From NCBI RefSeq assembly GCF_910592395.1, contig NC_088317.1, forward strand, positions 15,936,001-16,000,000: a stretch of DNA of 64,000 nucleotides, in the 5' to 3' direction. Made by a program: the position numbers and the translations under genes. Positions 55,041 to 64,000 of this stretch are shown one piece after another; position 1 is the first letter of the stretch, and the number at the start of each line of letters is the position of its first letter. The notes below the pieces were generated by a model, which ran no database searches, was not told the origin of the DNA, and worked only from the letters and a program-made list of their open reading frames with translations. This DNA is from Lineus longissimus (taxonomy: Eukaryota; Nemertea; Pilidiophora; Heteronemertea; Lineidae).

Positions 55041-56512
55041 GTAATACCGGTATCACCGCCTTTTTCCGATTTCTTAGGTAAAGTAAAGTAAAGTTTGCTT
55101 ATCATGACGAGGCAGTTTGGCCGCTAACCAACCGGCCGCATCGGACCGAGCTGCCTCCGGCCTCGAAACTCCGAATTTCCGTTCTTAAGGCTAACGGAAA
55201 ATTCTCCCGCATACAGAATTATATCTTTCTCGGTGGACTTAAACCCTTTCTTATGGAGACAAAGGCATGAACTTTTCACAAAATAAATAAGTAGTACATT
55301 AAATGTTTGATTTACGCCAAAAATTCCTTGTGTCTTCATAATGAGTGGTATTGTAATACATTGTATACATACGAGCATTGCGGTTCCCTGCATAGCGTAA
55401 CCGGGGTGAGGAAAAAAAGCCGGTTTATGTGACGTATAGTTGACAATCACCACCTGGCTTGAATTCATTGTTTGCAACTTCAGGAAGCACGACAAATTAC
55501 GTACAGATTCTACAAACTTTTATTTCATCCTCCGGTCGTGGCCAGCTTGAAGCCTTTAGCAAAATTGTCATATCAGTTTGATCAGCATTCAAATTGTTTG
55601 GTATTCATTCATGAAAAAAAATCTAACGTTGGGCTCGATGCAACATTGAAAGCTATACAGGTCTACAGACTCAGAAAAACTGGGTATTTTCAACTTGTCA
55701 ACACTACTGCTTCTTCTTCGATTGAATATAAGGCTATTTTCAACCGTATGTATGGTATGAACATACTTCTTTTGGGTTCAGTTGGAAGAATGGGCTTTCC
55801 GAAAAAAGTTGCTTACAAATTTGTTTACACATTGCGAGTTAAAGTAGTTGGCGTGGTTATAATTCCACAAAATAGTATATGTGCCGTTGCTAAGAAGCGC
55901 CCCAACCATGCTTATCCGTTGTATTTTCAAAATATGATGATAGTTCGATGCCATTTTTTGAGGAGAAAATTAGTTAGTACATTGTACACTATTACATGGA
56001 ACAATGGAAATGGAACACTTGTTAACGGATCCGCCTTTATCGAGCACGACTCTCCATATATCTTCAACACTTTCGACGCCAAAATAATAATTGTTCATGG
56101 CAACTATGGTTTCCTCAGAATGGTTTTCATATCACTTTATCCTCGCGGAGTCCATAAGTCAGAAATGATGCAGGGACTTATTCGTTATACCTTCCCAGCA
56201 ATGAAAGGAAAAATAATATACGGCCACTTCTATGAAACGCAAAATAGGTTGTTTGTTTTGTTTGGTGAATCTGTCATCACTGATGTTAATCTATTCCGAA
56301 TTCGTTGCGTTCCAGTGGAAGGAATATTACCGAAGGCATTACTGTTCTGCGAGAAAATCATCACTACATTCAAACACCGATTCAGATTTGGCACGGCTAT
56401 CTTGATGACTAGGAATGGGGACTTACTTTCGCCAGAATATTTTGTCAGAAATCTTGACAACAAACGGAGAATGAAGCTCTACAAGTATTTTAAGGTCTTT
56501 GAGCCAGTGTAG
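54786..56512 (+). CDS. PAN-containing protein with a long, probably propeller-like C-terminal half
   Basis: Exon A is 54786(?)-55040 and exon B 55484-56512, both joined in phase 0 (CAG/GTAATA, then CTTCAG/GAAGCA). Exon A has a PAN-like core: FDCVLLCCSVTNCTTFTLI, RFLCQISLKKGTC. Exon B gives 342 residues to a TAG, with alternating short hydrophobic strands about every 60 residues (NCLVFIHEKK, MNILLLGSVG, RVKVVGVVII, DAKIIIVHGN, NRLFVLFGES, FGTAILMTRN). That rhythm would suit a beta-propeller; this is inference only. There is no signal peptide at 54786, so a 5' exon is probably missing. I do not recognise the family. Confidence 0.6.
55484..56512 (+). CDS. second PAN gene, exon B (long terminal exon)
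   Basis: One open frame of 342 codons plus stop with ordinary protein composition: rich in aromatic residues, few cysteines. Potential N-glycosylation sites include NTT, NGT and NGS (in NGNGTLVNGS), which fits a secreted or extracellular protein. The antisense frame at 56230-56463 is a shadow. There is no clear AATAAA within 150 bp after the stop. Confidence 0.7.
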   Translation, partial: EARQITYRFYKLLFHPPVVASLKPLAKLSYQFDQHSNCLVFIHEKKSNVGLDATLKAIQVYRLRKTGYFQLVNTTASSSIEYKAIFNRMYGMNILLLGSVGRMGFPKKVAYKFVYTLRVKVVGVVIIPQNSICAVAKKRPNHAYPLYFQNMMIVRCHFLRRKLVSTLYTITWNNGNGTLVNGSAFIEHDSPYIFNTFDAKIIIVHGNYGFLRMVFISLYPRGVHKSEMMQGLIRYTFPAMKGKIIYGHFYETQNRLFVLFGESVITDVNLFRIRCVPVEGILPKALLFCEKIITTFKHRFRFGTAILMTRNGDLLSPEYFVRNLDNKRRMKLYKYFKVFEPV

Positions 56513-57352
56513 CGTATGCAGTACATACACATCTAAATGTTTCCTTTTAGAGAGATAAAATGAACCGATTATGTCCAAAGAGAACCCTATATCTTCACAG
56601 GAGTTTCTCTTATAATGGAGAGAAGAGCTAATGTATTAGTTGATATTTGTGACGACAGGAGGCACTGGTCTGTGGAACGTAATGCTCGACTTGGCACGTG
56701 TCTCGTTAAATCCTCAATGTATACACAATTCCTAAAATACACTGCCATCTAGTGGCAGAACCACAGGAAGTGATGCAGAGTGAGGCAGGTAGGTCAGCAA
56801 CCTGCATTGTGTTTAGAGTATTAAACAATACCTATCACTGAAATTGCTCCAAATAACTCTAATGTGCGTGGTGTTGGGCTAGTCTTACTACAGAAAGTAA
56901 GGGAATTAATGGGTTTCATGTCAGTGAACATGATAAGTGATAATAATTGACCAATTAAATAATGAGGGCAATAAAACAGTCTGATGATGTTTGAGTCATG
57001 TGATGAGGAGGCTGGCTGAAGCCATGCATTGCATGCATTGGATTCTGACATAGACATGATGAACTTAATCTAATTCAATTGTAGAAGGCCTCTGTAGTTG
57101 TTTCTATTCTAGGCTGGCTAGGCCTTATCAGTTTGGGCCAGAAATATGTAGGAGATGCCTCTGACTTTGTGTTGCCCAAACCCACTATGATTTTGCTTGG
57201 TTATGGTGGGGTTTTTTGAGTGGTTGTCAGTCAAATTGACCCCAAGTCCCAAGGCCAAGTCAATTTTACACTTTGGAGCTGTTCCATTGAGTGCTTTGTA
57301 GGCATTCAGCAGGACCTACAATGCACTGGAAGCCAGTGAAGCTGAAAGAGAA
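56513..57352. other. non-coding region, no gene seen
   Basis: The stretch 57200-57350 (GTCAAATTGACCCC, CAGCAGGACCTACAATGCAC, GGAAGCCAGTGAAGC) resembles wording common in old LINE-derived repeats, but I could not fix a frame. Confidence 0.3.
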
Positions 57353-57804
57353 TTTGACACTACATGTAAATCATCCCGGTTGTTCACTAACGCTTGCGTT
57401 AATTGAACATAGCGTTATCTCCTTCGTAACGCCAAGTTAAGGTAACGCCAGCGTTAGTGACAAAACGTGTTTTGAGGCTTGAAACGAGTAAGGCGTTTCC
57501 AGGAGCCATGGATCTACCCTGTAACGTCTTGGTGCTTGATTTGTTCCGACGCCACGCTGATGGAGCTTCTTTACCCCGCAACTGCGACCATAAATGGAAA
57601 TGACGTTGCGTCGTTATAGCGGGGTGACGTGAACTCGGATCTCGGCGTGCACTCAGGTGGCGGGAAAGGTCTTTCGCGCGAGGACTCGTGCATACCAGAA
57701 ATAACGAATAACGCGTTTAGAAAGTTACTTACAATCAGTGAAAAACGCCACTAATCCCTGACGATGTCGTTTCAAGCCCTGGATGAATTACATGTAGTGT
57801 CAAA
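57353..57804. mobile_element. 452-bp TIR element, TTTGACACTACATGTAA ends
   Basis: TTTGACACTACATGTAA (57353) is inverted as TTACATGTAGTGTCAAA (57788-57804); similarity continues to ATCATCCCGG / CCTGGATGAAT. Just inside, CACTAACGC words recur on both strands. It abuts the mini-MITE at 57803. It has no coding capacity. Confidence 0.7.
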
Positions 57805-57860
57805 TAGCATTCCGCAAATGACCTTGTGAGCTATAAATAGTAACTTCGCGGGATGCTATT
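57803..57860 (-). mobile_element. 58-bp internally deleted family A MITE (copy 4)
   Basis: AATAGCATTCCGC is joined directly to AAATGACCTTGTGAGC, TATAAATAG and AACTTCGCGGGATGCTATT. Only the termini and the TATA-bearing end of the family are left. It shares AA with the end of the preceding element. Confidence 0.8.
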
Positions 57861-58187
57861 CAAGGCAAAGTTTCGATCACCTGAGTGGAGGGGGTACATG
57901 GTTTACATTGAGATAGACCACTGTACTCCGTATTTCTTCCATCTCTTAAAATTATATGGGGGAATTGCATAAGTACCGGGGAACATCGGTAACGGGATCA
58001 GACGTACCTATTGTGGGGAATATAGGTACCGGGGAACATAGGAATGACCCCGGCTACAGGAGGTAGCAAAACAAAGAATAATCATCAACTGACACATGTT
58101 TCTGTATATCACGGTACACTTGTACAGTGTTTTCTTTTTTTAAACCACAGTTTACTACAAACATGATACTCAGTGCAATGCATGTAC

Positions 58188-58366
58188 AGTAGAACCACTC
58201 TATTAAGGACATCCTCGGGACTGGAAAGAACTGTCCTTAATAGAGAGGTGTCCTGATAAGAGAGGTCAAAATGAATGGAAAGTACAAATTTGGGACCAAA
58301 ACTAGTGTCTTTTATGGAGAGATTGCCCTTAATAGAGAAGTGGCGGCTAAGGGAGGTTCCACTGTG
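58188..58366. mobile_element. MITE with CAGTAGAACC / GGTTCCACTG ends (pogo/Tigger-like)
   Basis: CAGTAGAACCACTC follows TA at the left; GGAGGTTCCACTGTG lies at the right. Inside, CTATTAAGGACA and TTAATAGAG words are inverted. CAGTRGAACC ends and a TA target are known for pogo/Tigger-type elements. An eroded relative is at 5011-5100. Confidence 0.6.
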
Positions 58367-58369
58367 TAT

Positions 58370-59186
58370 ACATGAGTGATGGATGACGTTGTGCATATTC
58401 TGTGACCACTTTTTCCAAACTCACACAGTGACGAAATTTTAATTAAATTTCAGACACTGTAAATGATCAATTGCCGCCATCTTGGATGTCGGCATCCTGA
58501 GATCCAGGGTTTTGATAATCCTACGTCATCCACTGCGTCACCAGTTCGGATCGTGAGTCTTATTCAGTCCTAATAAGTGCCAGATTCTTTACTAAAACCG
58601 TTTATTTTATCAATAAATAAAAAATAAGATCTTTGTAAATAAATCTTGACACTTTTCGGAGTGTTTTTAGGTGATTTTTATGGAGAACTATATACGCAGC
58701 GTAGGGCAGCAGTCGTTTTCGCGGGCTCAGTGGTGATGCGATAGCCTCATTATAACAAGGAAGACTTCTTTCCTTTCTATATCCGCGGTACTGCTTTTCA
58801 AGATGGTGGCGACTTACTAATACTAGAGGCATTGTAAGGAAGGAAACAGCCGCTCTGGTGTCAAGATTGCTCTTTTTCAAGGTAGAAAAGACAGAAGAAA
58901 ACTAAATGAAATGTACTTGTACAAACATATTACGCCTATTGGTATTTTCAACCTTCGCATAAATATGGTTAATGTACATGAATGTATATCTTCTTCCCTA
59001 ATGTCTTAACCGTTCTCTTTATATATTCGCACTGTCTTCAAAACTTTATCCTGCTCGCCATGTTGGTGCTTTCTGCCATACTCGATGTCTAAAAACACCA
59101 GATTTCCAAACACGTCCATACCCAAAACACGGGAAATAATCAAACAGTTCACTTTATACGGAAAACTCCGAGATGGTTTAACCATT
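58370..59186. other. non-coding region, no gene seen
   Basis: No motif-bearing frame was seen. The minus-strand frame 58602-58880 lacks protein features. Confidence 0.35.
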
Positions 59187-59518
59187 TTAAAGGGAACTGG
59201 AACCGCCGAGCGATTTATTCAACTTTTCGACTTTCACCGCCCGAGATAGTCAAACTTCCAACTTCCTATTCGAGTTCAGATTTGTAGTTCCGCCCCCAGT
59301 GCCCGAGCATGCGCAGTTCAATTTGTTATTAGTGAGAATCACGTGAGTCATGCGATCTTTCATTCATGAGTTTTCGTAGTAAATTCCATAGTAGTGACGT
59401 CACTCAATGATTGACAGCTAGGCGCCATGTTTCATTCATGCCTCGTTCTGATCACCCGATACGCGGGAAATGAAAACGAGGTCATACGAACTGGCTTGGC
59501 GGTTTCAGTTCCCTTTAA
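59187..59518. mobile_element. 332-bp MITE with TTAA ends
   Basis: TTAAAGGGAACTGGAACCGC and the complement of the right end TTAAAGGGAACTGAAACCGC are inverted for about 26 bp. The outer TTAA would suit a TTAA-target (piggyBac-type) element, but TTAA is also palindromic, so the duplication cannot be told from the terminal repeat itself. Confidence 0.6.
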
Positions 59519-59664
59519 CGATAGGCCCCCCTTTCCTTTTACGGAAACAACCGTCGAATTTACGAAATAATTCATATATTATTACTATTTTTTAGATGAT
59601 ACAGAACTAAAGCATAACCGTATTTAGAACTGCCACCTAAAGGCATCACTCTATTTACAGATAA

Positions 59665-60341
59665 CTAGCGTTTGGGGCGATCTGCCCTGTATCTTATTGC
59701 CTCTTGAAAATGATACACTTCGAGCTGATTATCGTTGAAGCTAATCAACAGTAAAAGATCCCTGTCCAGGACAAATTTTAAATCTGCATTAGTTGGAGAC
59801 TTTTTCGTTGATTTACGGTGATAATTGATCGAGAGCGCGGCGACGAGGCTCACAAGCACATTCTCCCCGCGTGAAACTTCGGCATCATAAACTGTAATGA
59901 ACCCGTGTTGTGTCTTCAACAATGAACATCTGCCTTCCGTTTCCCTTGTCTAAACTCCATAACTGGAGGCCAATCTCGGCATTTCTCTTGCGAAGAATTA
60001 TTAAATGTTCCTACAAAACGGCCATTAGTGAAGTCATAGGGCAATCGTTTATAAGTGTTCCTCTCGATGTGCACCTCTATGGCTATACAATCTCCTATTA
60101 TGTTCGTATATCGTCCTCCCGCCATGTATGTTGTATTATAGGCAATCGCATACGATTCGGGTGGGAACTTACTATACTTGTATACAACTGTTTCTTTTCC
60201 TCCGATGGGGATCTCAGGAGAGAGTATGCACATAATCCATCCGTGATTAAGGTTATATATGACTGCATTCGGATTCTTTTGTGTAAAAGCTGGCACAGCA
60301 TTGACATTTCTGGTGAACACATCGTTCAAAAATCGTATTAC
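59665..60341 (-). pseudogene. candidate propeller-like exon broken by one frameshift (or an assembly error)
   Basis: On the minus strand, frame 1 (60341 down to about 59955) codes NAVIYNLNHGWIMCILSPEI, YAIAYNTTYMAGGRYTNIIG and NGRFVGTFNNSSQEK. Frame 2 (about 59950 to TAG at 59665) codes LLKTQHGFITVYDAEVSRGE and FVLDRDLLLLISFNDNQLEV. Both parts look like protein and meet with a one-base offset in about 59935-59965. The strand rhythm (LLLLISFNDNQLEVYHF) recalls exon B at 55484-56512, so a paralogue is plausible. No upstream exon was identified; the acceptor GTAG at 60342 is weak. Confidence 0.5.
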
Positions 60342-60650
60342 CTACAATAGTTCATACATGTTGCCAAGTAGCGAATGTAAAAATGGTACCCAGAATAAAT
60401 GGAGGGCAAAAGTTCACGTCTGGACATAAAATACTTAGTACATGTACTGGAAATTACTCTTCTGTGTATTTGGAAAAATGTTTTTACGAGGTTTTCTGAG
60501 AGAATTGAGAGACTGTTTTCCTGGCAATTTTAAATGTCTCCTCTATAATGAAAGATGACACATAAGTAACTCAAAGATTGCTTCGAACTTTTTCTTTTGA
60601 TAGTGTATGCATGTATGTGTGCTAAGGTTGTTGCCTTCGACATTTGGCGC

Positions 60651-61021
60651 AATAGCATTCCGCGAAGTTACTATTTATAGCTCACAAGGGCATTTGCATA
60701 AGATATTGATGACGTTTTAGTCACGTGACAGTCGGACATCGACACTTATTTCTACGCATTTGAGCTTATTTCAAAGTCAATTATCTTTGACCCTGTATTG
60801 TTTTTAGCATGAATGATACCATAGAGTCAGAGAGAGAAATATTCAGAACAATTATGTAGTATTTCCAACACTCGGACATGTGCCAGATTGAATCTAACTG
60901 CCCTAGTTAGAAAGCCTGAATCCATTACGAAACCGCATGTTTGTCCGACATTGCCTGTAATTCAGCGATGGGGAAATAGAGGGCAGCAGCTGCAGTGACC
61001 TCATCATCGCGGAATGCTATT
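60651..61021 (+). mobile_element. 371-bp MITE, family A (copy 5, reference orientation)
   Basis: AATAGCATTCCGCGAAG and ATCGCGGAATGCTATT are inverted. Inside, in order: TATTTATAG, ATTTGCAT, GTCACGTGAC, an AT-rich middle and GCAGCAGCTGCAGTGA; the CRE is changed to TGACCTCA here. It is the same length as the copies at 5459 and 18267, with few differences. Confidence 0.9.
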
Positions 61022-61024
61022 AGA

Positions 61025-61955
61025 TTCATGGTTTTTGCTCGCTTGTGCGGTTCCTTTTTTGTGTTTTGTGTTGAAAGAACAATATTTCGATGGTCAATCG
61101 CTAATTCTTCGATCGATGACCAATGCCAATGCCAAGTCGATTGCCAATCTTGAATTTATAAATTTTCTAGATCGGATCGACTAGTGCATATACACTCGCG
61201 TGTCACCGATACATGTCCATCGTCATGAAGACACATGAGACATACACTTTTTACATGCCTAACAATAGTAAGATGACCGACAGACGCAAGCCGCGACTGT
61301 AGGGTATCTTGCTAGGTAATGCCCGTGCTTCGAGCTTTTTTTATGACAACTGTTTGAAGGGTCACCTGCGGCCTGGCAACGATCACATTGTATGCACTGG
61401 GTTATTTTCGAATCGACCAAGGCACTGAACGGGATACCCTTAACTAAGAGCCAGGATCACCTTTTTTTACAGCACAGATAGGCGTACGTACTTGTCTATC
61501 ACTGCGCCATCTACACGGTGCTATCGAAAACTTACTTGTTTTCAACGTAAAATCGCCAGTACGCCGCAGGCGATTTTTTTGGGAGCTGGCATTCCCATTC
61601 GTATCCATTTTTGATGGCCCGGATGACAAACACGTGTGACTGTACAGAATGTATGAAGTGCAGGCACAATGTACACCGTATTGTACAGACGGCGTAACGA
61701 TAGTACGATAAAAAATCCAGGCTGTAGACAACCCCCCATCCAGGCGGCGATGTCTTACAACGTCATAAACGGTTACAAAAAAACTTTATTCATTAGCGCC
61801 TGTGGGCCTCGGGCTCCCAAAGATAATAATTATATTCATTTGCCTATATTTTCCCTTTGCTCGTGGCTTTCCTGGCGACACTTGGCTCTAAAACAGAATA
61901 TCGGCTCTTGGCTCTTGGGTCTTAGTTTAGGGTGTCCCGCACTGAACGTATATGG
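61025..61955. other. non-coding region, no gene seen
   Basis: Overlapping frames at 61444-61739 (minus) and 61669-62001 (plus) have no motif; the second runs into a repeat. Confidence 0.35.
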
Positions 61956-61958
61956 CTG

Positions 61959-62317
61959 GCGCGAGTGGACAAAATTCAGAATTGTGCCACGGCATAAATA
62001 GGATTTGTGGTGTGGCATAATTAGACCAATCAGAAGGTGGCAATCGTTTATTTTTGGTGCGGCATAAATCGCACTTCCGTCCACAATTCCTATTTATGCT
62101 GCGGTATAATTCACGAGATCCGATGTTTTGATTGGTTGATTTATGGTGCACCACAATTCCGATTTACTGCCGTCCTCCATAAATGTCATTTCCGTCCACA
62201 CTTCCTATTTATGCCGCGGCATAATTCACGAGATCCGATGTTTTGAGTGGTCGATTTATGGTGCACCACAATTCCGATTTATGCCGTGGCATAATTCTGA
62301 AGTCTGTCCACTCGCGC
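61959..62317. mobile_element. 359-bp TIR element with an internal tandem duplication
   Basis: GCGCGAGTGGAC (61959) is inverted as GTCCACTCGCGC (62306-62317); TTCAGAATT..GCC(A)CGGCATAAAT continues the arms for about 45 bp. Inside, a unit of about 110 bp is repeated (62073-62175 and 62193-62283), each with TTCCGTCCACA, TTATGC(T/C)GCGG, CACGAGATCCGATGTTTTGA and TTATGGTGCACCACAATTCC. It has no coding capacity. Confidence 0.75.
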
Positions 62318-64000
62318 AAGCAATAAAAGTATGGCGATGTTTGCCATCGGATTACATTGATGTTGTATTGTGTACGCTTTCCTTGCCGAATAGAACGTCA
62401 TCCTTCGACGGCAATGTCCATGGATGGGTTGTCGGTCTACGTCACGATAATCATTGAGCTACTACATTGCCATCTATACTTCTATTGCTGAGTCACAGAA
62501 CACGTGATTGTCCGACGTCATGACATGAACACGTCGGACTTTTATTGCTGCGTGTACTTGTACATGCATGCACCCTCCCTAGCTATGACGAACGTTTTGC
62601 CTGGATCCCAAATAGTTCGTCATAGCAAGGTTAGATTGTTGGGAGCAGCTAGCATTAAGCTTTTAGCTCCCTTTATAATTGACGCTGAGCCTAGCCGTTT
62701 CGTTTTGCACTTTTGTGGAGGAGGCCTACATGTCTCAATGAGCTAATGAATGATAAACGGACTGGTCTGACATTGATCCTCAAATCTCACACTGTCTAGA
62801 GTTGATGCGAATAACTCAGTTTGAGAGAGAATGAAGTATTTCTATTAGAAATCTTAGAGGCTTTTTGACTTTTGACTTTTTATCACAGTGTACATTGTGA
62901 CCGTGTATAGGCCTTGGTTGTCTACAATAAACTAGGGTAGAAATCTCGAGCATGAATTTTACGCTGTGCATTGCACTTTTGGGGATTCCCTTTCCCCAGT
63001 TTAAACCTGGTGATGGGATTTTTACCATGGTGAGTTTTAGTCCATGTTTTTACCCTTTCATCTCTCATCGGCCATCATCAGCCTCACTAGCTGCGCCCCT
63101 CGAGGCCAGCAGGCTTGTAGAGTGATATGTGCAGGCTTACTGGACTTTGCGCAATATTTCGCCAAAAAAGTATTCTACGCAACGGTCCCTAGGTGACTTT
63201 TCCTATTCATAATACACAGCCTGTCCATCCTGGCGCGTGGTTACATGGGGAGTAATCGTTGTAAAATTAGGCCAAACGCAGACAGTTAACCCGGGTACCA
63301 CTATGTTTACGATGCGAACAAGCCGTGTAAGTCATTGTCAGCATTTTTTTCATTGAACATTTGCGGGTACAGCGTCACAGGGAGCAGCATTGAACGGTAA
63401 ACAGGTTCACATCATATTCAGACAACGGCTTGTAACGGCCACACAGGATACGATTCGTATCAACAAAACTACGGGCCGTATCGTCTGTTTCATGTTTTTT
63501 TCCATTACGCCCCATGTTGCCAAACAAAGAATAGTTTTGAAACGAAATTTGGTGTGAATTTGTAAACAAAGTTTTAAGTCAAGACCTCAAGCGGTTACGG
63601 GTACACACTACATTTATTATCAAATTGCTAATGCATTAAAAAGTTGAATTGGTCAAGTTTAGCGCCCAATAGATTTTTCCCAGACGTGCCGATGAAAATC
63701 AATTTCCGGCAGATAATACAGCCCGGGGTTAGATCTTCAAACCATAGAAATTTTGTTGTGGGCTGACCGTGATAATTACCAGGTTGGGGGTCTGAAGTTT
63801 TGGGGGTCATTTTCGACCATTTGTGACCGGTGAATCGACATTTCAGCCAGGGTTAACTTGGCCATTGGGACCACAAAACTTAGGCTCCTAAACTGAAACG
63901 TCGTCATCGTTTTCTTCTAATGGAAAGGAAATTTATGATTTTGATTTTTAAAAAACACGTATTCTTCTTTATTTACACAGAAACCCCTATTATGACTCAA
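62318..64000. other. non-coding region, no gene seen
   Basis: Apart from the small hairpin, I see no exon, RNA gene or element boundary up to the right edge. Confidence 0.35.
62579..62627. repeat. small hairpin
   Basis: CTAGCTATGACGAAC pairs with GTTCGTCATAGCAAG around a loop of about 18 bp. Confidence 0.55.

Overview
This is animal (metazoan) nuclear DNA. Coding sequence is sparse and split into short exons with GT-AG splice sites and matching phases, and the protein families are animal ones: an SLC16-type transporter, PAN/apple and EGF modules, and a natriuretic-peptide-receptor-like ligand-binding domain. The dense load of short inverted-repeat transposons, the CR1/L2-like LINE tails, the many TACATGTA-type words and a long (CGT)n-bearing AGCTCACC element suggest a marine invertebrate (lophotrochozoan or invertebrate deuterostome). 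I cannot name the species.

Layout. 1-3782: last exons of a plus-strand SLC16 (monocarboxylate-transporter-like) gene whose 5' exons lie outside the window; its 3' end has two possible C-termini. 5459-5829: a 371-bp MITE. 6214-10774: a complete plus-strand gene for a secreted protein with a signal peptide, three PAN/apple-like domains, one EGF domain and a Cys-rich tail. The exon coding the last part of that tail is present in three tandem copies at exactly 134-bp spacing. 10849-12840: a 2-kb terminal-inverted-repeat element with a (CGT)n tract. 13-19 kb: mostly non-coding, with LINE remnants and another 371-bp MITE. 19.6-22.8 kb: degenerate tandem repeats of about 200 bp, interrupted by a 198-bp MITE that has inserted into a copy of itself and by a 25-bp minisatellite. 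23-32.7 kb: further degenerate repeat arrays and dispersed repeats. 33-38 kb: MITEs and foldbacks. 38156-38771: the first exon of an ANF-receptor-like gene with no recognisable continuation. 42.6-43.2 kb: a triplicated repeat. 45.7-46.6 kb: a mariner-type MITE and a 5'-truncated LINE. 49-54 kb: several foldback/TIR elements and another array. 54786-56512: a second PAN-containing gene with a long exon of probable propeller-like structure. 59665-60341 (minus): a candidate related but frame-broken exon. 57-62 kb: more MITEs.

The genes do not form a functional unit. Three of the five loci code for secreted or extracellular proteins. The strongest non-gene signal is the density of inverted-repeat elements, several of which can be reconstructed to the base from target-site duplications and identical arms. 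Exon boundaries were read by eye from splice consensus, phase and domain continuity; no alignment, gene prediction or transcript evidence was available.
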